Origin: Azolla caroliniana
Lineage: Eukaryota; Polypodiophyta
DNA length: 64,000 bases
Direction: 5' to 3'
NCBI GenBank assembly: GCA_043228905.1
Contig: JBHGNT010000004.1
Coordinates: 11,098,001-11,162,000, forward strand
Position numbers and translations under genes: made by a program. Numbering within the stretch: position 1 is the first letter of the stretch; every line of letters begins with the position of its first letter. This document shows, one piece after another, positions 46,488 through 56,059 of this stretch. The notes below the pieces were generated by a model that made no database searches, was not told the DNA's origin, and was given only the letters and a program-made list of their open reading frames with translations.

Positions 46488-47240
46488 TATTGGGAGACAG
46501 GTCCCTCCGGATGGGAAAGGAGAAGAACAGTGCTGATGAACAAACTCGGCCGAGGCCGAAACCGTATGACGAGTACCCGACTACGGAGAGCCGGATGGTG
46601 CAGACCCGGTGAAGACCGGATGAGGAGTACCCAACTACGGAGAGCCGGATGGTGCTGACCCGGTGCTGACCGGATGAGGAGTACCCGGCCACGGAGAGCC
46701 GGATGGTGCAGACCCGGTGAAGACCGGATGAGGAGTACCCAGCTACGGAGAGCCGGATGGTGCAGACCCGGTGAGAAGTGCTCACCGGATGAAGAGACAT
46801 ATTCGTAAATATGTTTCTGAGAGTCCATCGAGGCTATATTTGTAAATAGCCGAAAAGTCATATTAGTATAAATATAACTTAGGGCAAACTTTTAGATTAC
46901 TGTTGTTGTCATATTCTTGTTGGTGCAAGGACAGAGTGAACGCGTAATTGTGTACAGAGAGAGAGAGAGAGAGAGAAAGAGGTCGTTGCCTCTATTGTAA
47001 CCACCGCCTATGGCGAAGATCGTGAGCACGAGGTCGTTGCCTCCGTGAACTCACTGTTGTACATTCTAGCATAGTGATAGTTTGCAACCTGTGGGCTACC
47101 GTGGTTTTTCCCTTGGTTTGGGTTTTCCACGTAAACATCTTGTGTACCCTCCTCTTCTTTGTGTCGTGTTTTATTTCCCATTTTCTGTGTATGACTCTAA
47201 GCTCGGTTGTGGCCGAGCGTTGCGCATAAGGAGCGTTTCA
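46488..47240 (+). repeat. Solo LTR F in Copia-E gag
   Basis: 753 bp in plus orientation, related to the Copia-E LTR read in reverse (GGGAxACxGGTCCCTCCGG at the start; later GTGGGCTxCCGTGGTTTTT and TTTCCACGTAAACATC). The 5' end is mutated (TATTGGG for TGTTGGG). Flanks ACTTC/GTTCC only partly agree as a TSD. Contains a TATAAATATAA box near 46866 and a (GA)n run at 46957-46977. Removing it joins EVDG to LTDEVLAL of the E gag. Confidence 0.8.
46562..46774. repeat. Four 54-bp tandem repeats in LTR F
   Basis: Four units of GACCGGATGAGGAGTACCC, a variable CTAC block and GGAGAGCCGGATGGTGC, about 54 bp apart. They lie in the U3 part of LTR F, where such repeats often act as enhancers. Related CCGG-rich motifs occur in the E LTR. 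Confidence 0.85.
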
Positions 47241-47654
47241 GTTCCCGTCAACTTCCAACGAGGTTGCTTGGTGTATCAGCCCTTGGAAGGCATTCATGTG
47301 CTCTGCCATACTAGAGCCGTCCTGGTACCGGAGCCTCACTAGCTTCCGGAATATCGAAACCCGATTAACGACATTCTTGTTCTGGAACATGATGTTGATC
47401 TTCTCCCAGAGTTCATGAGCCTTGCTCTCTTCATTGAAGTTGTTGTATAGGCTCATGTCGATGAAGCACCGGATGTATGTCGTCGTCTTCATGTGCATCA
47501 CCTCCCACATTGTGGCGTCGATCTTATCCAGTCTCTTGTCCCCGAACTGAATCGGCAACCAAAGATCTTTGACCACCAGCATATCCCTCATCTTCGACTT
47601 CCACACTGAGTAGTTGGAGCCAGTGAGCTTGAACATGTCAAACGATTCTTCCAT
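47241..47654 (-). pseudogene. Copia-E gag N-terminal part
   Basis: Starts MEESFDMFKLTGSNYSVWK at 47654 and is open for about 137 residues. It stops where LTR F enters. Typical copia gag (UBN2) with LYNNFNEESKAHELWEKI. Confidence 0.9.
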
Positions 47655-47683
47655 TTTCTGTGTTGTTCGCTCTGATACCAGAT

Positions 47684-48241
47684 TGTAGAGAATCACGGAA
47701 TATTGCTCAGCCACAACCGAGTCTTGAATCACAAAAATGGGAATGAAAGAAAGGAGTACACAGAAATGACACATGATGTTTACGTGGAAAACCCTAATAG
47801 GTAAAAACCACAAGAGCCCACAGACTCCGAACTATCACTATGATGAGAAGGGGTACAATTAGAGACTCGGAGGCAATGACCTTGAGCTCTATTTCTTCGC
47901 CCAGTGGCGGTTACAACAGAGTATCACTATGTATCTCTCTCTCCCTCTCTCTTTTTCGCTCTCTATACAACAGTTACAACTACTCTTACAACAATATGAC
48001 AATAACAAAACTACACAAAGTGATTGCCCTAGGTCATATTTATACTTATATGAACTTAGGGCTATTTACGAATATAGCCTCAATAGGCTTACTCAAGACA
48101 TATTTACAAATATGTCTTCTCTTCCGGTTCTCACCGACTCTCCTCCAATTCTCACCGGGTCTCCTCCGGATCTCTTTCGGCTCTCACCGGGTCCTCTTCA
48201 TTCATCACCGGATCCCAACCGTAGGGACCGATTTCCCAACA
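47684..48241 (-). repeat. Copia-E 5' LTR
   Basis: 558 bp. On minus a TGGTATCAGAGCG PBS follows three bases after its end (plus about 47669-47680). Confidence 0.93.
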
Positions 48242-48246
48242 ATTAG

Positions 48247-48629
48247 TACCTAATTATGTGATTAAGCTAAGCGAAAGATTATATGATATATGTGTATATG
48301 TGTGTGAGAGGAAGAGAGGGAGAAGTACACTTATGAACAACACAAAATGGGGGATGATTAACTATATTAAAAAGCATCATCAAATACAAAAATACCCACA
48401 ATGAGGTATACATAGATCTCGTGTGCAAGGGTGCATATGTGTGAAGGAATATAGGTACAAGGGTGTAAATCCTATATTAAATGTACTTGGGAGTGGAGGA
48501 TCTAGAATATCCCTCTTAAGTACAAGGTTCTATTTAAGGCATTATATTCTAACTAGATTCTATCTAGGTAACTACAAAGTTACATGGTTGCCTAACTAAC
48601 TAAACTAAGTTGAGCTTGATCTCTCAACA
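48247..48629 (-). repeat. Copia-D 5' LTR, second part
   Basis: Continues the D LTR interrupted at 25243. Ends CTCTCAACA, followed by TSD AAACA at 48630-48634. Confidence 0.92.
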
Positions 48630-48634
48630 AAACA

Positions 48635-48831
48635 TGGAAACTTCTACATAGTGCCTGAAGATGTATTCTCTAGAAGTTTCTTGAAAGTTCTAGTGATTAA
48701 CCTACAATGTAATAAGTTGAATCTTATACAATACAATAATGCATCGATGGGTGTAGCTCAACTAGTAAGGTTTCCCAATAAGACTAGGAGGACATGGGTT
48801 TAACCCGCTACATTCCATCGTGTCTATGACA
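48635..48831 (-). repeat. Copia-B 5' LTR, second part
   Basis: Continues the LTR broken at 21410 and ends TCTATGACA at 48831, where Copia-H coding sequence resumes. Contains the 74-nt tRNA-like module at 48746-48819. Confidence 0.75.
48746..48819 (+). other. tRNA-like module in the Copia-B LTR
   Basis: 74 nt beginning GATGG and ending CCATC, with TGTAGCTCAACTAGTAAG (A-box-like) and GGGTTTAACCC (T-arm-like stem). Antisense to the element and 12 nt inside the LTR edge, as in chromovirus G. The T-loop lacks the standard TTCGA, so it is not called a tRNA gene. Confidence 0.55.
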
Positions 48832-50713
48832 TATACCTGTATTCGACACTTTGGGGCGTCAACTAGGTCCCAAGTCTCATTCTGTGCCCATGCTCGCATC
48901 TCTTCTTCCATGGCTTTCCGCCAATTGGTGTCCTTAGCTACTTCTACGTAGCTCTTTGGCTCACGCACTTCCCCCACCTTCGCCATATACGCATAATGAT
49001 GCACCATATAGTCATTGTACCCATACTGAATTACGGGGTTCTTTTGGCGGGTGGATCGACACAACTTCTGATTTGCCGATTTAATGGCCCTCTTGGCTGA
49101 TTCCAACCTTGCTTCTTGAGTTCGTCTTCGTCCTGGATGTATCGGATTCGCTCAGATCCGATGCACTGGCCTCTATGCCGTATTTTGGCATCTTCATCTT
49201 CCCCTTCTCCTTGTGCATAAACCGTCTCCTCGGTTTTTGGCGCGGGGATTGCACGGTTGAGTCTCCACTACTCGTTGGCTCACCATCCGATTGGCCGTTC
49301 CAACTCAGTCCCTCATTCGGTCCACTTAACCGACATGAGATTGATCATCAGACTCTCTTCTAGAGCTCCGATTTCTCCTATATCCAGGGGCACCTCGGCC
49401 TCACTAGTGTCATCCTCAAAATTCGGAATGGAGTTAGTGGGAGTTGGAGATGGAGGCAAGTACCAAGAAATCGACTTGTCGAATACGACATCTGAGCTTA
49501 CTCGGACCTCTTTCATTTGGGGGTTATAACATTTATAACCCTTTTTCTCATCCGAGTAGCCGACCAAGATACACTTCTCGGCTTTGGCATTTAACTTCCT
49601 TTTCTTCTCTTTCGGCACATGCACATATGCTATGCTTCCGAACACCCTCAAGTGTGCCAAGTTCGGCTTCTTCCCAAAGTATAGCTTGTGTGGCGACACT
49701 CCTCCATTTGCAGAAATCTGATTTTGTAGGTACACGACTGTTCTGACCGCATCAGCCCAGTAGAACTTCAACATATGCTTCTCCTCAAGCATTGTCTGTG
49801 CCGCTTCCTCAATGGTTTGATTCTTCCGTTCGGCCACACCGTTCTACTATGGCGTGTATGTACAGGAAAATTCATGTCGAATTCCCTCCTTCTGTAGGTA
49901 ACTCGAGTACTTCTCGGAAAAGAAATCCTTTTCGCCATCGATCCTGAGGCAGTTGATCTTCCAACATGTTTCCCATTCGGCAGGGCTCTTCACCTTCAAG
50001 AAACAAGAAAAGACTTCGCTCTTCGTCTTAATCAAACATGCCCAGGTATACCAAGTGAAGTCATCGATGATGGTCACGAAATATCGGCTCCCTCCGATGC
50101 TCGAGTTTTGTGCCAATCCCCAAACATCCGAATGGATTAAATCGAGCTTATTTCGTCTCCGATTATGCTCATTGGGGAATGGAAGTCGGTGATGCTTCAC
50201 TAACTGGCAAGCTTCATAGACCTACCCCTTTCAGCCACAGAATTTCGACAAGACGAAAACGATTTTCTTCATCTACATTTCCCGAAGCCATGGTAAATTG
50301 ACGTGGCCGAACCGCTTGTGTCATAAGCTGATGTCCGATTCCATCTTCTACCCTTTGGCGAACATAGCGGTGCCTACGTCGTTCATTTCGGGGATAACAA
50401 TCCTCCCTTCTCTGCGCCCTTCTGCAATGATTTTGCCTTCTTCAATGAAGCACCCAAGATGAGTAAATCGAAATTGCATGCCCTGGTCGACTATCTGTCT
50501 GACCGACACCAAGTTCTTGGTGATTGTCAGCACATGCAAGAGATTCCTCATTATCCCTTTTTGGCTGACGTGGCTCAATGAGACATCTCTGATATGTTCG
50601 ATGGGGTGAGGGGTGTCATCGCCAATTTCGACGACCCATGGCTGTTCCGGCCTCTCCAGAGTCGAGAACCACTCCTTGTGATTCGTCATGTGATTCAATG
50701 CACCTGAATCCAC
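48832..50713 (-). pseudogene. Copia-H protease, integrase and RT start
   Basis: Pieces in order on minus: near the protease DSGALNHMTNHKEW at 50713; LVSVRQIVDQGM; integrase HSDVWGLAQNSS, RIDGEKDFF (Asp retained), then NGVAERKNQTIEEA after a stop at about 49845; LKVFGS-like AHLRVFGSIAYVHV; RT opening KDTNWRKAMEEEMRAW. Multiple stops and shifts. Confidence 0.85.
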
Positions 50714-50890
50714 ATATCACACCTCGTTCAATCTTGAGGTGTTCACTGCCATCGAGTTGTCTTTGTGCTTCATTACAAAGGTTGGGCCCGTTCCGCTCAC
50801 CCTGAACCTTCGGCGTAATGCGATCTTTGACGCCTATCTGCGTCTCCTCGGCTTGGTCCGAATCGGCGCGCTTCTTCCAGCACTCGCTTT

Positions 50891-51703
50891 CTATGTGGCA
50901 CTTTCGGCCACAATACCAGCATTTGGTTGTGGCTTTCCCTTGTTGACTTTCGGCACCACCTTGACTCTCCCTACTCGTGGAGGGTGTCCAGAACTGTTAT
51001 TGACATTTCGATTATGCCTCAAGTTCTGCTCATGTCGGCCGCCTCTATTGCGTGCCGACCCGCCTCGTCCACCACGACCACGGGACCGATCCGCCTCCGT
51101 GTACAACATCTTGTTGTCGGTGTGCGTGCTTGTCGATGCACCTAAGTGGTCTTCTTCTACGAGCAACATCGATTGTAGCTCGAAAAACGAAGGCTTATTC
51201 TCCCTCATGCAGGTCACCGTTCCGAATGCTCCGAACTTTGATACCAACCCTAGACGTGCACCATCTCATCCTCCTCGACGGTCACATTGATGGAGGCAAG
51301 GGATTCGCAGATCTCCTTGATCTTGGAGGTGTAATCAGCCATCGACATCTCTCTCTATCGGACGTTGCTCACCTCCTGTCTGAGTTGTAGCTTTCTAGTT
51401 GTGTTGCTTCTGGCAAAAATCTTCTTCAAATTTCCCCAAGCATCCTTTGGCATTTGGGTGTCCTGGATATAGCTCAGTAGTTGATCGCTCACGCACAATG
51501 TGAAGTAGTAAAGAACCTTGCCTATCGCTTGTTCCCAAGACGGGAAATCTCTGTGTCGAATCTGATGTTGCTTCATTTGCTCCTTCCACGGAACTCCAGT
51601 ATCCATGCCCAAGTAGGTAATGGTGCATCTTGTAAGATCGGGATGTGTAGTTGCTCCTGTCAAGCTTTTCTGTCGGAAGCAAGTTTCTCATACCTCCATC
51701 CAT
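50891..51703 (-). pseudogene. Copia-H gag
   Basis: Starts MDGGMRNLLPTEKLDRSNY at 51703; frame changes near 51400 and 51260. The C-terminal segment is Arg/Gly-rich, with the knuckle CWYCGRKCHIESEC just downstream near 50895, where Cys replaces the usual Gly before His. Confidence 0.82.
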
Positions 51704-51811
51704 GTTCCTATCTTTTCTTTTCTGGAAGATGAAAAAAAACTTGTCTCAGTCTTGTTTGCTTGCTTTTCAGTCGGCCATAGAAGATTCTCAACCCTCGCAC
51801 TCTGATACCAT

Positions 51812-51900
51812 GTAAAAAGTACACGTGCGGAAGCGTAAGCGAAAGACACTGAGTACACAATCGGTTATTCGAGAACTCGACACTTACATAAACACAGAGA

Positions 51901-51960
<60 letters not shown>

Positions 51961-52241
51961 CAGACAACAGAAAAAATAGATTAGCACAATCACTCTATAC
52001 TCGATACATCGAATGTGCTCAGAGAGCACTTTATATACAAGCCCTGATGAGTGGACTGATACAAGTACTGACAAGTACTTGAATGCTCATTAATTGAGCC
52101 AGACACTAACTCTGCCTATGATATTCCTATTTACTGAAATAAGAATATAGGCACGTAAAAGCCAGCCGATTTGGTTTACCAACCAATTCGTCTTTCGGCT
52201 TATTCCGCCGATTCGGCCCATGTTGAGCTTGTCTCTCAACA
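51812..52241 (-). repeat. Copia-H 5' LTR
   Basis: 430 bp, TGTAAAAAGT...GTCTCTCAACA on plus. On minus a TGGTATCAGAGTGCGAGG PBS follows (plus 51794-51811). Contains a (GA)n run at 51906-51954. Confidence 0.92.
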
Positions 52242-54065
52242 ACGATGCATTTGTGAACTGAATGACATTAAATGTACTTTAGTAGATGCATGAGTCATGA
52301 CCCCATGGAGTTGTATTAAGCTAAGCAAATACGTTCATGCATTTGGCCACATTCTTTCACAAATGGAGAGGGGTAGTTTGATTATATAATTAATTATGGT
52401 AAGTGAGAGTATGGTTCTTTGTTTGAAGCAAATGGGTTCATGTATTTTACCACATTCTTTTCTTGATGGAGGGAGGTAATTTGATTATATAATTTATCAT
52501 TATTATTGAGAGCATATTTCTTAGTTTGGTGACGGTACCTTGGTCTAGACTATATATATTCAGAAACTTAAATAACAACTTATTTGGGAGCATATTTCTT
52601 GTGTTAGTGTACCTTGATGGTGAAGAGAAATCTTAGTATCACGGTTCACCCTATAACATTAACTTTGTGAATGACACCTCACAGTAATTACTGCATTTGA
52701 AATGATAATCTAGCTGTATGATGCTGGTACAAGTTATAGGCCTGCGAATGTATGAATTCATCCTATTGAGTTGTTCTTACTAGTATGGAGATGAATCTTG
52801 TTTTTCTAATATTTAGAAAAGAGGCACATATGAAATTCCCTCATCATTTAATTCTTGTTATCTGGCACAAGTTTTCTTTAGCTGCATACGAGGAAACATA
52901 TTTGCAACAGATAATAGGATTTAGGAAACTTCCTGATGCCTAGCTTGTTTCAGAGGTGTGGACTCCATTATAATGCCACTAGAGAAAGGCAAGGGAGCTT
53001 TGGACGGTTAATGGTCAAAGCTTGCCAGATCATTTAGCAGCATATGTATATAATCATATATAATCATATAAACTAGATAGTCTCAACATTCTAATGACAG
53101 AAAATACAAAGAGACAGGATTGAAAATTGTATGGGCATCAAGAAGTAGAAATAATCCACTGTCATGTTCCAGGAAAAGTAGTGTTTCTACCTCAGGCAGA
53201 AATGCATCCACCGGCGATGCACCCATCTAGATTGATAACCTTCACCAATAACCTTCTGCCTTTTTGTACTAAAATCACATTCCACATGAAACTCTTGGAC
53301 TGGTTTTAAGTTTAGTTAGATCAATCAATAATAAGACTAACACAATCATCAGGTCAGCCTATTAGTTGCTTTGAATTAATCTCTATTCACCAGGATTGTG
53401 GAGAGTGAAGATATGGTTGTAAAAACTTGATATATAAGGAATACTATTCAAGAATCTTTACAATGATTATGTACACATGTCACAATTTATTTCAATCTTG
53501 AAATATGTACACATGTCAAATGTGCACATGCAATATCATTGTCTTCAATCATTTTTTCATCACTTCACCCCATTAATCTAGTTGGCGAAAACCTTGAGTT
53601 ATAACTACTATTGGATAATTTTTATAATGTAATGATGAATCTCACATATTCAAACCATTTGAATTAGCTTAAAGCTTAAGAGAAGGTACGAAGCTAAAAT
53701 GTACATGTTCTTATAACCACACTGAGGTAAATACTTATTTATGTCCATAAAAACAAGCGCCGAGGATTGTGTTTATTATCCCAAGGATTCAGAATCTTTA
53801 TTATCCCATGGATCCAGATTCTGACCGAAAACAATGGAAGCAGCATCATCATCATTATTACTATTATTGTGTTTAATTGACACATTAAGCTATCAAGAGG
53901 GAGGGATGGCTTACAAGTGCTACAAAGCAATTTGCTTAGCACATAGAAAGAATGAAATTAACTCATTTCTGTAAATAATAAGTGGAGATTTCTGAAGGGG
54001 GAAGGGTTAAGAATACCTTTGTCTTTTATCATGCAACTATCCAAAGAAAGATTTGTAACTCGACC
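52242..54065. other. Intergenic region downstream of the phosphatase gene
   Basis: AT-rich, no convincing coding sequence. It lies 3' of the phosphatase gene and may hold its 3' UTR or further small exons, which I could not identify. Confidence 0.4.
52323..52527. repeat. Two-copy ~103-bp diverged direct repeat
   Basis: Units start at 52323 and 52426 with AAGCAAATxxGTTCATG and share ACCACATTCTTT and TTTGATTATATAATT. Diverged and of unknown origin. Confidence 0.75.
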
Positions 54066-55664
54066 TTAGCCTTTTTTTAATCTTGGGCTATTTAAAAAGG
54101 TTTGCCTTTCAACTTTACCTAGAAGCCGATTACTGCTGATCCCAGACCCAACGGCAGGTGGCACATATCTACCCGACTTTGCTTTCCAATATATTTCGAA
54201 GTCTGAATCATAAGTTGAGACACACTTCCCATACCTATTAATGTTCCCAACACCTTGTTCAGACAAAGCCTTAAGCATCGGGGAAGGCTCAGACCCTTCA
54301 TATACAAGGATACCGGGACCTTGAGCATGTTCATACCGAACCAATTGAAAAGCAGCATGTCCCGCTACCACTACCATTTCTTTAGGACATTGCCTACCTC
54401 TCCAAATGTATAGTACATTCATAGCTCGAATCAAGAAAACCCCTCTTGAATCTAACGCTTCTATGCAAGGTTTTGCCACCACCTTCGGAACCAAATATAA
54501 TGGATCATATGGAGAATGTGGCGCAATTCGATAAAGTTGAGTTTGAGTAGGTTTGTTTGCGCAAGAAACGCTAAAAATCCTGCTTTCCCATTGCATCAAT
54601 TGGGCAGCGAAACCCATGTTAGGGCTAACAACATCACGTTTACTCTTGATTTCATAGAATGCATCTTCAAACGACTCATGTTTTCTCCACATAAGGTAAG
54701 CAATGGCAAGGCTAGGTGCACGAGACACTCCTTGACTACAGTGTAAGAACACACGGCCTCCTGTTTGCTCTCTCGCATGTTCAATATAATCTATCACATC
54801 AAAAAAGACACACATTAGATCTTCACTAGGGCTATCATGAAGCCACAAAGTCTTGTAGATGAAGTCGTTGGGGTAGAACTCGGGGCAAACAAAACCAACA
54901 CAATTGATGATGTGGGTGATTCTACAATCATGTAATAGAGCTAGGTTCTGCGCTACCGTCTTGCTACCTACAAAGAGGTATGGAAGAATGCGGGAGCATT
55001 CCTTGTCACAAGCAACCATTCTTTCTCGCCTCTGCCAAAGCTCTGAGTCACCAGATTGTGGACCCCTGTTTTTCAGGTCATCGCCAACATTATCACCATC
55101 TTTATCACTTCCACCTGGGTCCCGCCAATCTCTGCTTACTGCTTCCAGATCTAATCGCATCCCTACATTGTTCCGGATCCTGTTGATCAGGCGGCTGCGA
55201 TTCGATTCAGGTTTCTTCTCATGAGAGTGCGACAGCGATGTCAAAGCTGGTGGCAGCAGTGCATCAGAATTATATCTGATTTCTTCTTCTTCTTCTTCTT
55301 CTGCCTCCCCTTCTCCTTTTCTGATATCTTCTGCTTCTGCCTTTAGGAGAGATGTGTCTTTCTTCTTCTTCTTCTTCTTCTTCTCCTTCTTTTTCTCCTC
55401 CTCCTCCTCTTCCTGTGATGTTTTTGATTGTGGATTCTTAACATCATAATATTCATCATCATCTCCTTGGAGAAGGCGATCTGCGAGGTGAGGAGGGAGA
55501 GCAGCAGCGCCAGACCAAGAAGAAGATCTGTTGTGGCGATGGAAGGTTCGGCGAGATGGAGTAGAAGGGGAAGGGAGGGAATGGATGATGCGGCTCTCTC
55601 TCTCACGTTCTCGCTCTCTTCTGATCTCTTCTTCTTCTGCTGCTGCTGCTGCTGCTGCTGCCAT
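54066..55664 (-). CDS. MKP1-like dual-specificity phosphatase with gelsolin-like domain
   Basis: 532 residues from ATG 55664 (MAAAAAAAAEEEE); upstream in-frame codons are microsatellite. Plant MKP1 dephosphorylates stress-activated MAP kinases, and this protein has the same architecture. Residues 1-150 are low complexity (Ala, Glu, Lys runs). The MKP1-type region VGMRLDLEAVSRDW is near 167-180. The DSP catalytic domain spans about 220-365 with Asp277 (LWLHDSPSED), Cys309 and Arg315 in HCSQGVSR. A gelsolin-like part lies at about 375-475 (YRIAPHSPYDPLYLVPK, VLYIWRGRQC, DFEIYWKAKSG). The residue after Arg315 is Ala, not the Ser usual in DSPs. The long Ser-rich C terminus of Arabidopsis MKP1 is absent. 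A possible splice donor CTAG/GTAAAG near 54120 means a downstream exon cannot be excluded. Confidence 0.9.
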   Translation of the reverse strand: MAAAAAAAAEEEEIRRERERERESRIIHSLPSPSTPSRRTFHRHNRSSSWSGAAALPPHLADRLLQGDDDEYYDVKNPQSKTSQEEEEEEKKKEKKKKKKKKDTSLLKAEAEDIRKGEGEAEEEEEEEIRYNSDALLPPALTSLSHSHEKKPESNRSRLINRIRNNVGMRLDLEAVSRDWRDPGGSDKDGDNVGDDLKNRGPQSGDSELWQRRERMVACDKECSRILPYLFVGSKTVAQNLALLHDCRITHIINCVGFVCPEFYPNDFIYKTLWLHDSPSEDLMCVFFDVIDYIEHAREQTGGRVFLHCSQGVSRAPSLAIAYLMWRKHESFEDAFYEIKSKRDVVSPNMGFAAQLMQWESRIFSVSCANKPTQTQLYRIAPHSPYDPLYLVPKVVAKPCIEALDSRGVFLIRAMNVLYIWRGRQCPKEMVVVAGHAAFQLVRYEHAQGPGILVYEGSEPSPMLKALSEQGVGNINRYGKCVSTYDSDFEIYWKAKSGRYVPPAVGSGISSNRLLGKVERQTFLNSPRLKKG

Positions 55665-55761
55665 AGCTGCATCAGAAGTCCATCGCGAAAAACCAAACCC
55701 TAATTTGTATGGGATGGATACTCCCTCCTCCCCTTCCCCCTTCCCTAGTGCGTGACAATGA

Positions 55762-55763
<2 letters not shown>

Positions 55764-55803
<40 letters not shown>

Positions 55804-55947
55804 AAGTCTCCTTTCCTCCCCCGCATACATACATACATACATACATACATTGCATACCATACATACACAATCATGTATGATGTATGTACATATGTATATG
55901 TATGTATGTATGTGTGTATGTACGTATGTATATGTATATGTATATCA

Positions 55948-56008
<61 letters not shown>

Positions 56009-56010
56009 TT
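55764..56010. repeat. Microsatellite cluster (TG)n, (CATA)n, (TATATG)n
   Basis: (TG)n at 55764-55800, (CATA)n at 55824-55850 and (TATATG)n at 55928-56010, immediately upstream of the phosphatase start and probably partly in its 5' UTR or promoter. Cys/Val or Tyr/Met repeat reading frames here are artefacts. Confidence 0.93.
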
Positions 56011-56059
56011 ATGTGTATGTATGTATTAATATGTATGTATGTATGTGTATGTACCTAGT

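Larger units (their letters stand above)
25244..48241 (-). mobile_element. Copia-E: copia element in the Copia-D 5' LTR
   Basis: 3' LTR 25667-26228 (562 bp), 5' LTR 47684-48241 (558 bp), TSD ATTAG at 25239-25243 and 48242-48246. It is interrupted by solo LTR F in gag, Ty3-C in RT and a solo family-G LTR in RT. All pol domains can be followed on the minus strand but are broken by stops and a 250-bp duplication. The LTRs differ by several percent by eye. Confidence 0.93.
21411..48629 (-). mobile_element. Copia-D: deleted copia element in Copia-B LTR, itself split by Copia-E
   Basis: Its 3' LTR is 21411-21837 and its 5' LTR is split between 25208-25243 and 48247-48629. The TSD AAACA is exact at 21406-21410 and 48630-48634. 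The 23-kb gap in the 5' LTR is the Copia-E insertion. Between the LTRs it keeps gag, protease and part of integrase, but RT and RNase H are gone and a second, unrelated LTR lies inside. Confidence 0.92.
48832..52241 (-). mobile_element. Copia-H: 5' half of a copia element interrupted by Copia-B
   Basis: 5' LTR 51812-52241, PBS, gag, protease, integrase and the first part of RT on minus. RT is cut after ETWDLVDAPK at about 48840, where the Copia-B LTR begins. The remaining RT, RNase H and 3' LTR are not found on the far side (near 12300), so they were deleted. Related to Copia-A by LTR and gag. Confidence 0.85.
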
